64,000 nucleotides of DNA. It comes from Lachnospiraceae bacterium. Its GTDB lineage: Bacteria > Bacillota > Clostridia > Lachnospirales > Lachnospiraceae. How positions within the stretch are numbered: the stretch's first letter is position 1; the number at the start of each line of letters is the position of its first letter. Shown here one piece after another: positions 26,717 to 35,752 of the stretch. The notes under the pieces were generated by a model. It had not been told where the DNA came from, ran no database searches, and was given only the letters and a program-made list of their open reading frames with translations. The stretch lies in contig JALCRM010000001.1 in assembly GCA_022652545.1 (NCBI GenBank), positions 248,001 to 312,000 of the forward strand, in the 5' to 3' direction. A program made the position numbers and the translations under genes.

Positions 26717-27496
26717 ATGCAGAGTACAGAGAATAACGTGCGGCAGGCAGCAGGAAACGGCGGTTCCGCAATGCCTTCCGTCATCATTTCCGTAAGTGTC
26801 ATCATCAGCTGCCTGATCCTGGTATCGGGTTTCCTGCTGTATAAAAGCACGGCAGGGCACAGCATCAGCGCGACCGGGTCGGCGAGTGTGGATTTTGATT
26901 CCGACCTGATCGTCTGGAGAGGTTCCTTTTCGGCACACGATGACACGGCAAAACAGGCATACGCATCCATCAAACAGGATGCGACCATCGTCAAAAAATA
27001 TCTGCAGAGCAACGGATTGTCGGAATCGGAGATCGTTTTTAATTCCGTGGATATCACGCAGCGGCATAACGATACCTACGATAATAACGGGAATGTTATT
27101 TCTTCGGTACCGGATGGCTATGACCTGACGCAGGGGATCGTCATCACGTCCTCCAACATCGATGCCGTGGAAAAAATATCGCGCGACATTTCCAGTCTTC
27201 TGGATTCCGGCGTGGAATTTGTTTCAAATCCTCCGGAGTATTACTGCACCACGCTGGACAGCGTCAAACTGGACCTGATCGACAAGGCGACCCAGAATGC
27301 CAGATCCCGCATTGACATCATGGCAAAAGATACCGGCGCGTCCATTGGAAAACTGCAGGATTCCACGCTGGGCGTTTTCCAGATCACGGCAAAGAATTCC
27401 GGCACTGACGATTACTCGTATGCCGGCTGGCTGGATACGACTTCCCGTCAGAAAACGGCGACCATTACCGTGAACCTCAGATATTCGCTGAAGTAA
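26717..27496 (+). CDS. SIMPL-domain (DUF541) membrane-anchored protein
   Basis: A 259-residue protein with one N-terminal anchor (VIISVSVIISCLILVSGFLL, residues 22-41). A SIMPL domain follows, beginning ISATGSASVDFDSDLIVWRG and ending TATITVNLRYSLK. SIMPL/BP26-type proteins form ring-like periplasmic or surface assemblies; their role is poorly known. The gap of 12 bases after the permease gene, with AAAGGGAGG as ribosome-binding site, places it in the ytrA operon. It may therefore be a surface partner of the ABC transporter. Confidence 0.85.
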   Translation: MQSTENNVRQAAGNGGSAMPSVIISVSVIISCLILVSGFLLYKSTAGHSISATGSASVDFDSDLIVWRGSFSAHDDTAKQAYASIKQDATIVKKYLQSNGLSESEIVFNSVDITQRHNDTYDNNGNVISSVPDGYDLTQGIVITSSNIDAVEKISRDISSLLDSGVEFVSNPPEYYCTTLDSVKLDLIDKATQNARSRIDIMAKDTGASIGKLQDSTLGVFQITAKNSGTDDYSYAGWLDTTSRQKTATITVNLRYSLK

Positions 27497-27504
27497 GAAA
27501 AAAC

Positions 27505-27533
27505 TTGTCATCGTGACGGCTACGTGCTATGAT
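27505..27533 (+). promoter_or_regulatory. Promoter for secG
   Basis: TTGTCA at 27505 and TATGAT at 27528 with a 17-base spacer and a TG one base ahead of the -10 box (extended -10). It gives a leader of about 70 bases. Confidence 0.7.
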
Positions 27534-27608
27534 GTCATCTGTCGATGCCGGCATTGTTAGCAGGCAGCGACAGAGCATAGTGAAAACTGATAGACTGGAG
27601 TTGTCCGA

Positions 27609-27848
27609 ATGGGTGCATTACGTCTGATTTTGACAATCGTTCTGATCCTGGTAAGTGTTCTTGTGACTGCGGTCATTCTGATGCAGGAAGGCAAGGACCA
27701 GGGGCTTGGCGCGATCAGCGGCGCAGCGGAGACCTACCTCGGCAAGAACAAGGGACGTTCTCTGGAAGGGCGTCTGCTGAAATGGACTACGATCCTTATG
27801 GTTGCGTTCAGCGTGCTGACTATTCTGCTGGATATGAATCTGTTTTGA
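27609..27848 (+). CDS. secG: Preprotein translocase subunit SecG
   Basis: A 79-residue protein with two membrane helices (LILTIVLILVSVLVTAVILMQ and TTILMVAFSVLTILLDMNLF) and the conserved GKDQGLGAISGAAETYLGKNKGR loop between them. SecG assists SecYE in protein export. It is the first gene of the secG-rnr-smpB order found widely in Firmicutes. Confidence 0.95.
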   Translation: MGALRLILTIVLILVSVLVTAVILMQEGKDQGLGAISGAAETYLGKNKGRSLEGRLLKWTTILMVAFSVLTILLDMNLF

Positions 27849-27864
27849 TCTGATCGATGGTATG

Positions 27865-27904
27865 AATGGCGGCGCTCCGGTATATGGGGCGCCGCCATTT
27901 CTTA
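27865..27904 (+). terminator. Terminator or attenuator between secG and rnr
   Basis: AATGGCGGCGCTCC (27865-27878) pairs with GGGGCGCCGCCATT (27886-27899) with one G-U pair, seven-base loop, followed by TTTCTT. The U-tract is weak, so partial read-through into rnr is likely. Confidence 0.65.
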
Positions 27905-27972
27905 TGTAAGGACATACAGGACACCGCCGTGAGCGGAAGAGTTCTGCAGCGCGGCGCGGGAAGGAAGTAAAA

Positions 27973-30465
27973 TTGCAGTATAACAAATCTTTTGAAAAAC
28001 AGGTAAGAAAAGAACAGAACGGCGCGGCCGGCGGAGGACGCAAGGACAGGCGCGAAAAGAAGAGCGGGCCCATCCTGCTGGAAGGTGTTTTCCAGAGTCA
28101 TGTCAGGGGCTTCGGCTTCGTGACGGTGGAGGGTCTCGACCAGGATCTCTATATTCCCGTCGGGAAGACAGCCAATGCCTTTTACGGAGACCGGGTTTCG
28201 GTACGTGTCATATCGGGTGCGGACTCTGCCTTCGTACAGCAGGTGGAAGCCATAGAAGAGGCCGCACGCACAGGTGCGGCACTGCCGGTCGTAAAGACCG
28301 GTGCCGCGGGACGTCCGAAGGACGGACACCGCACAGAGGCGGAAGTCGTCAGCATCCTTTCACACGGAGTCACCAGGATCGTCGGCACCTACACCAAAGA
28401 AGAGCCGAACGGCTACATTACACCGGACAATACGCATATAGGCGTGGACATCTATGTGCGGAATGAGAACTCCCAGGGGGCAGTGACCGGACATAAGGTC
28501 GTGGCTGAGATCACGGATTACGGTTCGGCCCGTAAGAACCCGGAAGCCCGCGTGACGGAGATCCTCGGCCATATCGACGATCCGGGCGTGGACATTCTTT
28601 CCATCATACGTGCCAATGACCTGCCGGAAGGATTTCCGGACGACGTGCGCGCAGAAGTGGAAAATGTGCCTGACAGCGTAAAGGACCGCAAGGGGCGCGA
28701 GGATCTGCGGCGTGTCGTTACCGTCACCATTGACGGCGAAGATACCAAAGATATCGACGATGCGGTATCGCTCGTCAAAAAGGGAAAATGCTGGGAACTG
28801 GGCGTTCATATCGCCGACGTAAGCTATTATGTGACGGAAGGCTCTGCGCTGGACAAAGAGGCACTGAACCGTGGCAACAGCATTTATCTTGTGGACCGCG
28901 TGATCCCCATGCTGCCGCATGAACTTTCCAATGGCATCTGCTCTCTGAACGAAGGCAAGGACCGCTATGCGCTGAGCTGCATCATGACGATCGATGAAAA
29001 AGGTGAAGTGATCGACCATCGCATCACGGAATCCGTCATAAACAGCAATGCGAGACTGACATACACGGGTGTGCACAGGCTGCTGACGCAGGATGACAAT
29101 ACGGAAGCGGAAGAGCACCTGAAGGCGAGGCACGTGCGCTTTTATAAACAGCAGGCTGCGAGGATCGCAGCGATGCTGAAGGAAATGGAGGCACTTTCCC
29201 TCGTCCTTACAAAAGCGAAAGAAAAACGCGGTGCCATCGATTTTGAATTTCAGGAATCGAAGATCGTACTTGATGAAAAAGGCCATCCCGTCGATATCCA
29301 CCCTTACGAGCGCAACGAAGCGACGGAACTGATCGAGAATTTCATGCTGGCGGCGAACGAAACGGTGGCGGAACACTGCTGCTGGCTGGGCCTGCCTTTT
29401 GTCTATCGCTCACACAGGGCTCCGGACCCCGAGAAGATCCGTATTCTGTCTTCTTTTATGAAGAACCTCTGGGTCGGGACCAGACAGGGAAGAAAAGGCA
29501 TGAAGACAGGGCGGTATGCGGATGCCGGGACCGGCAGCGCAGACAGGCAGAAGGTGAAAGGCGGGAGTCTGTCCGGCGGACACGGCGATGTGCACCCCAA
29601 GCAGATCCAGCAGCTGCTGCGCATGATCAAGGGCACGCCCGAAGAAGCAACGCTCTCGCGCATGACGCTGCGCAGCATGCAGCAGGCTGATTACACGACA
29701 GACTGCGAAGGCCACTTCGGCCTTGCGCTGAAATATTACTGTCACTTTACTTCTCCGATACGCAGATACGCCGACCTGCAGATCCACCGCATCATCAGGG
29801 AAAACATGCAGGCGGGCAGCATGTCTGCCGACAGGCGCGCACATTACGGCAGCGTTCTCCCGTATGTGGCAAAACATGTTTCGGAAATGGAACGGCGCGC
29901 GGACGATGCGGAGAGACAGACCGACAAGCAGAAGAAGTGCGAATACATGGCCGACCGCATCGGTGAGGAGTATGAAGGTGTCGTTTCCGGCGTAACAGCA
30001 TGGGGCATGTACGTCGAACTGCCGGATACCGTGGAGGGTCTTGTTCCCATGGCGGCGATGCAGGACGATTTTTACGATTTTGACGAAGAGCAGTATGTAC
30101 TGCGCGGGAAACACACCGGAAAAGTATACGGACTGGGGCAGCATGTGAAGATCAAAGTCGCCGCAGCCGACACGGTGTCCCGGAACATCGATTTTGTGCC
30201 GGCGGAGTCGGAGCAGACACCGGATGCGCAGCACGGAGCAGACAGGCGTCCGGCGGATGCGCAGCACGGCAGAAACAGAAAAGCAGCGGCGGGTGCGCCG
30301 CACGGCAGCAGACAGCAGGCAGCGGATGCGTCGCACGGCAGAAACAGGAAACAGCCTGCAGAGGCAAAACACAGCGGAAACAGACGCGCATCCTCTTCGC
30401 GCGGAAGAAATACGGAGAAAGGCCATGGCAGCGGAAAAGGGCATCAAGCCGGTAGCAAACAATAA
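27973..30465 (+). CDS. rnr: Ribonuclease R
   Basis: A 3'-5' exoribonuclease that degrades structured RNA and works with tmRNA and SmpB. Cold-shock-like domains occupy the first 200 residues (GVFQSHVRGFGFVTVEG). The RNB domain has the catalytic Asp cluster TIDGEDTKDIDDAVSL near residue 257. A C-terminal S1 domain (YEGVVSGVTAWGMYVEL) follows. Two oddities stand out. One is a Gly/Lys-rich insert of about 40 residues inside RNB (about residues 500-540). The other is an 80-residue tail of imperfect His-Gly-Arg-Asn repeats. The start is TTG with GGAAGGAAG. Its last 41 bases overlap smpB. Confidence 0.95.
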   Translation: MQYNKSFEKQVRKEQNGAAGGGRKDRREKKSGPILLEGVFQSHVRGFGFVTVEGLDQDLYIPVGKTANAFYGDRVSVRVISGADSAFVQQVEAIEEAARTGAALPVVKTGAAGRPKDGHRTEAEVVSILSHGVTRIVGTYTKEEPNGYITPDNTHIGVDIYVRNENSQGAVTGHKVVAEITDYGSARKNPEARVTEILGHIDDPGVDILSIIRANDLPEGFPDDVRAEVENVPDSVKDRKGREDLRRVVTVTIDGEDTKDIDDAVSLVKKGKCWELGVHIADVSYYVTEGSALDKEALNRGNSIYLVDRVIPMLPHELSNGICSLNEGKDRYALSCIMTIDEKGEVIDHRITESVINSNARLTYTGVHRLLTQDDNTEAEEHLKARHVRFYKQQAARIAAMLKEMEALSLVLTKAKEKRGAIDFEFQESKIVLDEKGHPVDIHPYERNEATELIENFMLAANETVAEHCCWLGLPFVYRSHRAPDPEKIRILSSFMKNLWVGTRQGRKGMKTGRYADAGTGSADRQKVKGGSLSGGHGDVHPKQIQQLLRMIKGTPEEATLSRMTLRSMQQADYTTDCEGHFGLALKYYCHFTSPIRRYADLQIHRIIRENMQAGSMSADRRAHYGSVLPYVAKHVSEMERRADDAERQTDKQKKCEYMADRIGEEYEGVVSGVTAWGMYVELPDTVEGLVPMAAMQDDFYDFDEEQYVLRGKHTGKVYGLGQHVKIKVAAADTVSRNIDFVPAESEQTPDAQHGADRRPADAQHGRNRKAAAGAPHGSRQQAADASHGRNRKQPAEAKHSGNRRASSSRGRNTEKGHGSGKGHQAGSKQ
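30220..30400 (+). repeat. Imperfect 33-36 base coding repeats in the rnr tail
   Basis: About five degenerate units encode 11-12 residue peptides of the form DAQHGADRRPA, DAQHGRNRKAA, GAPHGSRQQAA, DASHGRNRKQP and EAKHSGNRRAS. They are basic and probably disordered. Confidence 0.75.
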
Positions 30466-30895
30466 AAAGGCATATCACGATTATTTTATCCTGGAAAAGT
30501 ATGAATGCGGCATCGAACTTTACGGCACCGAAGTCAAATCGCTCCGGGAAGGAAAGTGCAGCATCAAGGAAGCCTTTGTCGAAATTGAAAAGGGACAGGT
30601 GTACGTGAACGGCATGAACATCAGTCCTTATGAGCACGGCAACATCATGAATAAGGATCCTCTGCGGAAGCGCAGGCTGCTCATGCACAAGAGTGAAATA
30701 CAGAAACTTGCGGGTCAGGTCAGCGTGAAGGGCTATACACTGGTCCCGCTCGAAGTGTATTTCAAGAACGGGCTTGCCAAGCTTGAGATAGGACTTGCCA
30801 AGGGCAAGAAGCTGTATGACAAGCGCGAGGACCGACTGAAAAAGGATCAGAACCGCGAAACGGAAAGAGACTGGAAGGTGCAGCTGAAAGGATAG
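30425..30895 (+). CDS. smpB: SsrA-binding protein SmpB
   Basis: Binds tmRNA and delivers it to stalled ribosomes for trans-translation. The 156-residue protein has the full pattern: NNKKAYHDYFILEKYECGI, LYGTEVKSLREGKCSIKEAF, RKRRLLMHKSEIQKL, and the basic C-terminal tail GKKLYDKREDRLKKDQNRE that enters the decoding centre. The start at 30425 (MAAEKGIKPVANN) lies within the end of rnr, preceded by GGAGAAAGG. Its RNA partner ssrA is about 1.7 kb downstream on the opposite strand. Confidence 0.96.
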   Translation: MAAEKGIKPVANNKKAYHDYFILEKYECGIELYGTEVKSLREGKCSIKEAFVEIEKGQVYVNGMNISPYEHGNIMNKDPLRKRRLLMHKSEIQKLAGQVSVKGYTLVPLEVYFKNGLAKLEIGLAKGKKLYDKREDRLKKDQNRETERDWKVQLKG

Positions 30896-30910
30896 GCAGG
30901 CCTGAAAATC

Positions 30911-32524
30911 ATGAAGAAGACCACTGAAATATACATCAGCCCCAATTATCAGATCGGAGAGATCTCCCCGCGTCTGTTCGGTGCTTTTCTGGAACCGATC
31001 GGCACGATGGTCAATGGCAGTATGTATAACCCCGGACATCCGTCGGCGGATGCACAGGGCTTTCGGGGGGATTTCATGGAAGCCCTGAAGACTGCCGGAC
31101 TTCCGGCGATCAGGATGCCGGGCGGTAACTTTGTGTCCGGCTGGAACTGGAAAGATTCGATCGGCCCGAAAGAGGCCAGAAAAACACATCCGGACCTTGC
31201 CTGGAGACAGTACTACACGAATGATGTCGGACACGATGAATTTCTCAGCTGGGCGGAGAAGATCGGGGCTGAGGCACTGTATACCTTGAATCTGGGCACC
31301 GGAAGCCTGCAGGATGCTGTTGATCTGGTCGAATATACCAACCATCCTTCCGGAACGACGTACTGGAGTTCCCAAAGGATCGCCAACGGCCATACTGATC
31401 CATACGGCGTAAAGGTATGGTATCTGGGGAATGAGATGGACGGGCCGTGGCAGACGGCTTCCTGGGAGAAAGACCCGAAGGGCTTCGGGATACTGACGAA
31501 TGAAGTCTCCAAGGCTATGAAATGGGTCGACCCTTCGATCAAAACAGCGACCTGCGTTTCCTGTTCCCAGTTCCTTCCCCATTACCCGGAATGGGACAGG
31601 AAGGTGCTGAAGCAGTGCTATGAAACGACCGACTATATTTCGCTGCACCATTATCACGATGCTCCTCTGGAAAACATGGCAGCCCTTATGGGAGGGTCGC
31701 GCTACTACGAAAACTACATCAATACGGAGATCGCCCTTTGTGACTTTCTTCAGGCAGGCGCGCGCAGTCCCAGGAAGATCATGCTTTCCTTTGACGAGTA
31801 TTCCACCATGGCGCGTCCCTGCAGGGCACTGCATCCCGGGACCGGCGGGCATGCGTTGTATGAGACCTATTACGATCCCAGCCCCGATAAGAAATATGTG
31901 CTCCACGACCCGGGTAACATGGATTTCCAGCCGTTTGAAGGTATGCTGCCGCAGATGCTTACAGCGCTGACAGACAGTTCCTGCCTGCTTGCCTTCATGA
32001 GGCATGCTGACCGTGTCAAAATTGCCTGCAATACGAACGGTATCCTGTCCCTTGCGGCAACGGACCGCATGCACGTATGGAGGCCTGCACAGTATTATCC
32101 TTATGAGGACCTGATCAGATATGCGAAGGGCATCTCCCTGCTTCCCTCGGTAGACACCGACAAGTTCGACATCCCGGGTTATGCGATCGATGACAATCAG
32201 CAGTACAGTACGCAGTACGGAATTCCTTTTATCGATACGGCAGCTGCCTGGAACAGCGCGGACGGGGAACTGAACGTGTTTGTCATCAACAGGGACTGGG
32301 AGAATGATCGGGAGATCAGACTGCACGCCGACCAGTTCCCCGGCTACAGATTCGTTGAACAGACGGAAATGTATACGGAGGATCTGAGCGCCGCCGATAC
32401 GTTTGATGAGCCGGAGACCATTGTTCCGAGGCCTTCGGAGGACGCGGTGCAGAAAGACGGCTGCGTGGTTTCCCGGGTCAGGAAGCTTTCGTGGAATGTA
32501 TTCAGATTTAAAGAAACAAAATAA
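30911..32524 (+). CDS. Alpha-L-arabinofuranosidase, GH51
   Basis: A 537-residue intracellular glycosidase that releases terminal arabinofuranose from arabino-oligosaccharides. The TIM-barrel acid/base Glu is in LGNEMDGPW (residue 175) and the nucleophile Glu in LSFDEYSTM (residue 296). RMPGGNFVSGWNWKDSIGP is the family signature near residue 70. A C-terminal beta-sandwich (ELNVFVINRDWEND) completes the enzyme. There is no signal peptide. It lies 15 bases after smpB and before a strong terminator, splitting the usual smpB-ssrA pair. No arabinose catabolic genes are next to it. Confidence 0.93.
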   Translation: MKKTTEIYISPNYQIGEISPRLFGAFLEPIGTMVNGSMYNPGHPSADAQGFRGDFMEALKTAGLPAIRMPGGNFVSGWNWKDSIGPKEARKTHPDLAWRQYYTNDVGHDEFLSWAEKIGAEALYTLNLGTGSLQDAVDLVEYTNHPSGTTYWSSQRIANGHTDPYGVKVWYLGNEMDGPWQTASWEKDPKGFGILTNEVSKAMKWVDPSIKTATCVSCSQFLPHYPEWDRKVLKQCYETTDYISLHHYHDAPLENMAALMGGSRYYENYINTEIALCDFLQAGARSPRKIMLSFDEYSTMARPCRALHPGTGGHALYETYYDPSPDKKYVLHDPGNMDFQPFEGMLPQMLTALTDSSCLLAFMRHADRVKIACNTNGILSLAATDRMHVWRPAQYYPYEDLIRYAKGISLLPSVDTDKFDIPGYAIDDNQQYSTQYGIPFIDTAAAWNSADGELNVFVINRDWENDREIRLHADQFPGYRFVEQTEMYTEDLSAADTFDEPETIVPRPSEDAVQKDGCVVSRVRKLSWNVFRFKETK

Positions 32525-32525
32525 G

Positions 32526-32562
32526 AACAGCCTCCGGAGAATTTTTCCGGAGGCTGTTTTCC
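32526..32562 (+). terminator. Intrinsic terminator after the GH51 gene
   Basis: AACAGCCTCCGGA (32526-32538) pairs perfectly with TCCGGAGGCTGTT (32546-32558), followed by TTTT counting shared bases. It ends the smpB-GH51 transcript before the convergent tmRNA gene. Confidence 0.88.
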
Positions 32563-32614
32563 CATTGAATTTCCCATGATGTTGAAAATCAGCGCATTTG
32601 CGCGCCTTTTGAGA

Positions 32615-32961
32615 TGGAATAGGTGGGAGTCGAACCCACGTCCAAAGACCCATTCAGTGTACTTCTACTATCGTAGTCTGTTATACCGGTTTCCCGCATT
32701 CCCTCGTGCAATGAGGAAGCAGACAGCCTCAATGCGTCGGTAGCTTCATATTACGCCCGCAGTCTCAAAGCTTTGACTGTGTCGTTTCCCATATTGATTA
32801 CGCCGTATCTGCCCGGTATGGGTACCGGACAGGCGACGCGCGGCATTAAGCCGCGAGTGCTAATTCGTTGTCGTTAGCGTTTGTATTTAGGTTTGCGTTT
32901 GACGCACAGCTGCGGATAGCTTCTCCACCTGCAAGACCCCTGTCGAAACCTTTACTATCCC
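32615..32961 (-). ncRNA. ssrA: Transfer-messenger RNA (tmRNA)
   Basis: A 347-base one-piece tmRNA read on the minus strand. The 5' end GGGATAG pairs with CTATTCC at the 3' end to form the acceptor stem (one G-U pair). The tRNA-like part has GGTTTCGACAGG at the 5' side and the T-arm GTGGGTTCGACTCCCAC at the 3' side. The tag reading frame (32896 to 32846) encodes ANLNTNANDNELALAA followed by TAA. The bases after the discriminator A are TCT, so the 3' CCA is not encoded and must be added by the CCA enzyme. The long open frames that cross it on either strand are chance. Confidence 0.95.
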
Positions 32962-32981
32962 GCAAGTATTTGAGCAAAGTG

Positions 32982-33009
32982 ATTATAACACAGACTGAAA
33001 AGAGTGCAA
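32982..33009 (-). promoter_or_regulatory. Promoter of ssrA
   Basis: On the minus strand TTGCAC and TATAAT are 16 bases apart, with TG one base before the -10 box. The RNA would start some 10-15 bases before the mature 5' end, as expected for RNase P processing. Confidence 0.7.
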
Positions 33010-33022
33010 GTAAATTCTCATT

Positions 33023-33784
33023 TTACCAATTGGTGGCAATATCAAGATGCGTAGCCGAGGAAGAAGAAAAGGCACCGGTATCAGCCACAATGCAGGTCCC
33101 CAGGCTGCTCTGGACAAGACTGCCGTAGGGATGGAGAGAATAGTCAGCTGCACAGAGAATATAATCGCCGAACATCTTGCAGCCGTCATCACGGATCCAG
33201 TAACTTCCGGGGTAGCCTTTGGCGGACAGACTGCTGACGATCTTTGTCATATCCATATTGTAGTAGGTCTCTTTGCCGCTAGGGCCGATGACTGTGCCTG
33301 CAGTAGCGGTAAGGGTCCCGGTTTTTCCGGCGAGAGCCTGTGTCGCCTGTACTGCCTGTGCAGCGGCTGCGGTCTGCGTTGCAGTCTGGAAACTGGCGGC
33401 AACTGCGGCTTCGCTTGCGGCATCTTCCTCAGCATCCTGGAGTACGGCCACGGCCTCTTCATCAAAGGTACAGAGACTGCCGTCCACATATCCTTCCACT
33501 CCGTTTACCGTTACATCCAGATAGGAGCCGGGAGCTTTTCCGAGGTAGTGAAGCACGGTGTACTTCGGGATCGTGCACATAACGACTGCACTGTCGGCAG
33601 GTGCAGTACGGAAAGCTGCATCCGAAAGGTTCCATGCATACTGCTGCTCTCCGGCAGCGTCTGCCGCCTGTACTGAAAGCCCGGGAACAGTACTGACCAG
33701 TATGGCCAGCAGCAGCGCTGCTGTCAAAGCCTGGATCCGGTATCTGTTTGCCGTATGCATTTGTATTCCGTTCTCAATATTCAT
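33023..33784 (-). CDS. Secreted SH3-like/3D-domain protein
   Basis: A 253-residue exported protein. A signal peptide (ALTAALLLAILVSTVPGLSVQA) is followed by an SH3b-like segment (about residues 60-105, TIPKYTVLHYLGKAPGSYLDV). A low-complexity Ala/Gln/Thr linker comes next, then a C-terminal 3D domain. The three Asp of that RlpA-like double-psi barrel appear in CAADYSLHPYGS, CIVADTGAF and HLDIATNW. 3D domains occur in wall-acting proteins such as YocH- and resuscitation-type peptidoglycan hydrolases. Only the catalytic-type barrel is present, so enzymatic activity is inferred. It is monocistronic with its own TTGAAA/TATAAT promoter. Confidence 0.82.
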   Translation of the reverse strand: MNIENGIQMHTANRYRIQALTAALLLAILVSTVPGLSVQAADAAGEQQYAWNLSDAAFRTAPADSAVVMCTIPKYTVLHYLGKAPGSYLDVTVNGVEGYVDGSLCTFDEEAVAVLQDAEEDAASEAAVAASFQTATQTAAAAQAVQATQALAGKTGTLTATAGTVIGPSGKETYYNMDMTKIVSSLSAKGYPGSYWIRDDGCKMFGDYILCAADYSLHPYGSLVQSSLGTCIVADTGAFSSSSATHLDIATNW

Positions 33785-33831
33785 AACGCCTCAGAAAAAC
33801 AAATGTAACATTTATGAAACAAACTGAGGCT

Positions 33832-33859
33832 ATTATAACAAACGTATTTCAGATTTCAA
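33832..33859 (-). promoter_or_regulatory. Promoter of the SH3/3D protein gene
   Basis: On the minus strand TTGAAA and TATAAT are 16 bases apart, about 48 bases ahead of the start codon. Confidence 0.65.
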
Positions 33860-33967
33860 TGCTCTTTTTTGTCCTATTTATTGAACAGGTCTGAAAGAGA
33901 CTGTATATTGGCCCGGATCAGGCGGAATTGTTTTTTTGCGTTTTTGTGTATACAGACTGTTTTCGGA

Positions 33968-35659
33968 TCAGGTGTCCGCAGGAGACGATACGGGACTGCC
34001 CGAAACGGTATCCGCCAGATTGACGCAGCTGTTGCCGATCCGGTCCAGATCCTGCAGGATCGCGCTGTACGAAGCCGTCAGGGAGGGGCTGCACTTACCC
34101 CTGCCGACGCGCTCCACGTGGGCACTGCGCATTTTTTCGTACAGATGCAGGATCCGGTCACGCTGCTCGTGTATATCCTGCAGAGCGGATGATTCTCCGC
34201 TTTGCAGCGCAGGACGGATCCGCGCATACAGATCGCTGAGCGACAGGGCGGCTTTCCGCAGATCCCTGAGCGCCTCCTTCGAGTAGACCTTCTTTTCCCG
34301 GCTGTTGGAAGCTATGTTTTCCAGGATCTCCAGACTGAGGGTGTTCATCCGGTCGATATCCCCCAGTATAAACAGAATGCCGGAGGCAAGAGAGGCCTGC
34401 TCCTCACTCATGACGCCGTCCGCGAACATGCTGGTGATCGACTCCGAGGTCTTCTGGTTCAGTTCATGTTCCTCAGAGGCTGTTTTTCGGGCACTGATCA
34501 GCGTTTCCCAGATGTTTTTCCTGGTCAGTCCGCAGAGCGCTGTGAACATATCCGAGACGAGAGCGGCACATTTGTCGATCTCACCGGCAGCCAGAGTAAG
34601 AGCGGCTGTGGGCTGGCCAATGATCTGGCGTTCCGAAAGGAGCGAGGGCAGGCCTTTTGAAAGAACGCCGGCGGGAGCGGATGTTTTGTCAGGGATCAGC
34701 CTCATGACGATCCGGACCATGACTGCCAGCAGCGGTGTCCAGATCAATACCATTGTCACGTTGAAGCCCGTGTGCGCATTCGCGATCTGGCGTGAAATGA
34801 TGTCTGTTTCCGCGCCCTTCGGAGAGAGCCATGCAATGAATGAGGCATAGGGTTTCACGAACCACAGGAAAAGCATGGTACCGCTTAGGTTGAAGATGCA
34901 GTGGGCGGCTGCAGCCCGCTTCGCATCCCGGCTTTGCCGCAGACTTGCAAGCACGGCGGTGATAGTCGTTCCGATGTTGTCCCCGAGCAGGATCGGGATC
35001 GCTCCCGCCAGCCCCAGTACGCTGGAAACACCGTCCGGAGCAGGCTGGGAGGCTATGTTCTGCAGTACGGCTATGGTGGCGCTGCTGCTCTGCACGACAA
35101 GCGTCATCATGGTGCCGACGAGCGTGCCGAGCACCGGTGCGTCCGCGACCCGGTGGATGAGCTGCAGGAAGACCGGAGAAGAAGCCAGCGGTTTCATCGT
35201 GTTTCCCATGATATCAATGCCGAGGAAAAGTACGCCGAAGGAGAAGACGGAATCTCCGACGCTCTTTATGCGGCGGTTCCTGGCAGCCAGCGAGAGCATG
35301 AAGCCGGCGAAAATAATAATATAAATGTAGTCACTGAGTTTGAAAGCAATGATCTGTGCGGTCATCGTCGTGCCGATATTCGCTCCGAAAATGACGGAGA
35401 TCCCCTGCGGCAGAGTCATGAGGCCGGCGCTGATGAAACCGATAACCATGACCGTTGTGGCGCTGCTGCTCTGCAGCACCGCAGTTACGAGGGCGCCTGA
35501 GAGTACCCCCAGCACAGGATTTTTTGTGAGGAGTGCCAGGATCTTTTTCATCTTTTCGCCGGCGGCTTTCTGCAGGCTTTCACTCATAACGGTCATGCCG
35601 TACAGAAAAAGGGCAAGTCCGCCCAGCAGTCCGAACAGCATTTTGACATTTTCGTTCAT
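33968..35659 (-). CDS. Na/Pi cotransporter family protein with PhoU-like C-terminus
   Basis: A 563-residue protein. The N-terminal 310 residues form the two repeated Na/Pi units, each with the QSSSATTVMVIGF or QSSSATIAVLQNI motif that binds phosphate and sodium, plus GANIGTTMTA and GDNIGTTITA. The C-terminal 200 residues are helical and PhoU-like. The start at 35659 (MNENVKMLFG) has AGAGGTC upstream; an in-frame start 14 codons earlier is less likely. It sits alone behind a set of Pho-box-like repeats. Import of phosphate is the family role; some members export it or act in other ways. Confidence 0.9.
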   Translation of the reverse strand: MNENVKMLFGLLGGLALFLYGMTVMSESLQKAAGEKMKKILALLTKNPVLGVLSGALVTAVLQSSSATTVMVIGFISAGLMTLPQGISVIFGANIGTTMTAQIIAFKLSDYIYIIIFAGFMLSLAARNRRIKSVGDSVFSFGVLFLGIDIMGNTMKPLASSPVFLQLIHRVADAPVLGTLVGTMMTLVVQSSSATIAVLQNIASQPAPDGVSSVLGLAGAIPILLGDNIGTTITAVLASLRQSRDAKRAAAAHCIFNLSGTMLFLWFVKPYASFIAWLSPKGAETDIISRQIANAHTGFNVTMVLIWTPLLAVMVRIVMRLIPDKTSAPAGVLSKGLPSLLSERQIIGQPTAALTLAAGEIDKCAALVSDMFTALCGLTRKNIWETLISARKTASEEHELNQKTSESITSMFADGVMSEEQASLASGILFILGDIDRMNTLSLEILENIASNSREKKVYSKEALRDLRKAALSLSDLYARIRPALQSGESSALQDIHEQRDRILHLYEKMRSAHVERVGRGKCSPSLTASYSAILQDLDRIGNSCVNLADTVSGSPVSSPADT

Positions 35660-35752
35660 AACGACCTCTTTCCGGCATGCGAGCCGCAGTTTACAAGGCA
35701 TTTACGCTTCTATCACTTTACTTTTACCTCCTCTTACGCGCTATCAGGGATA

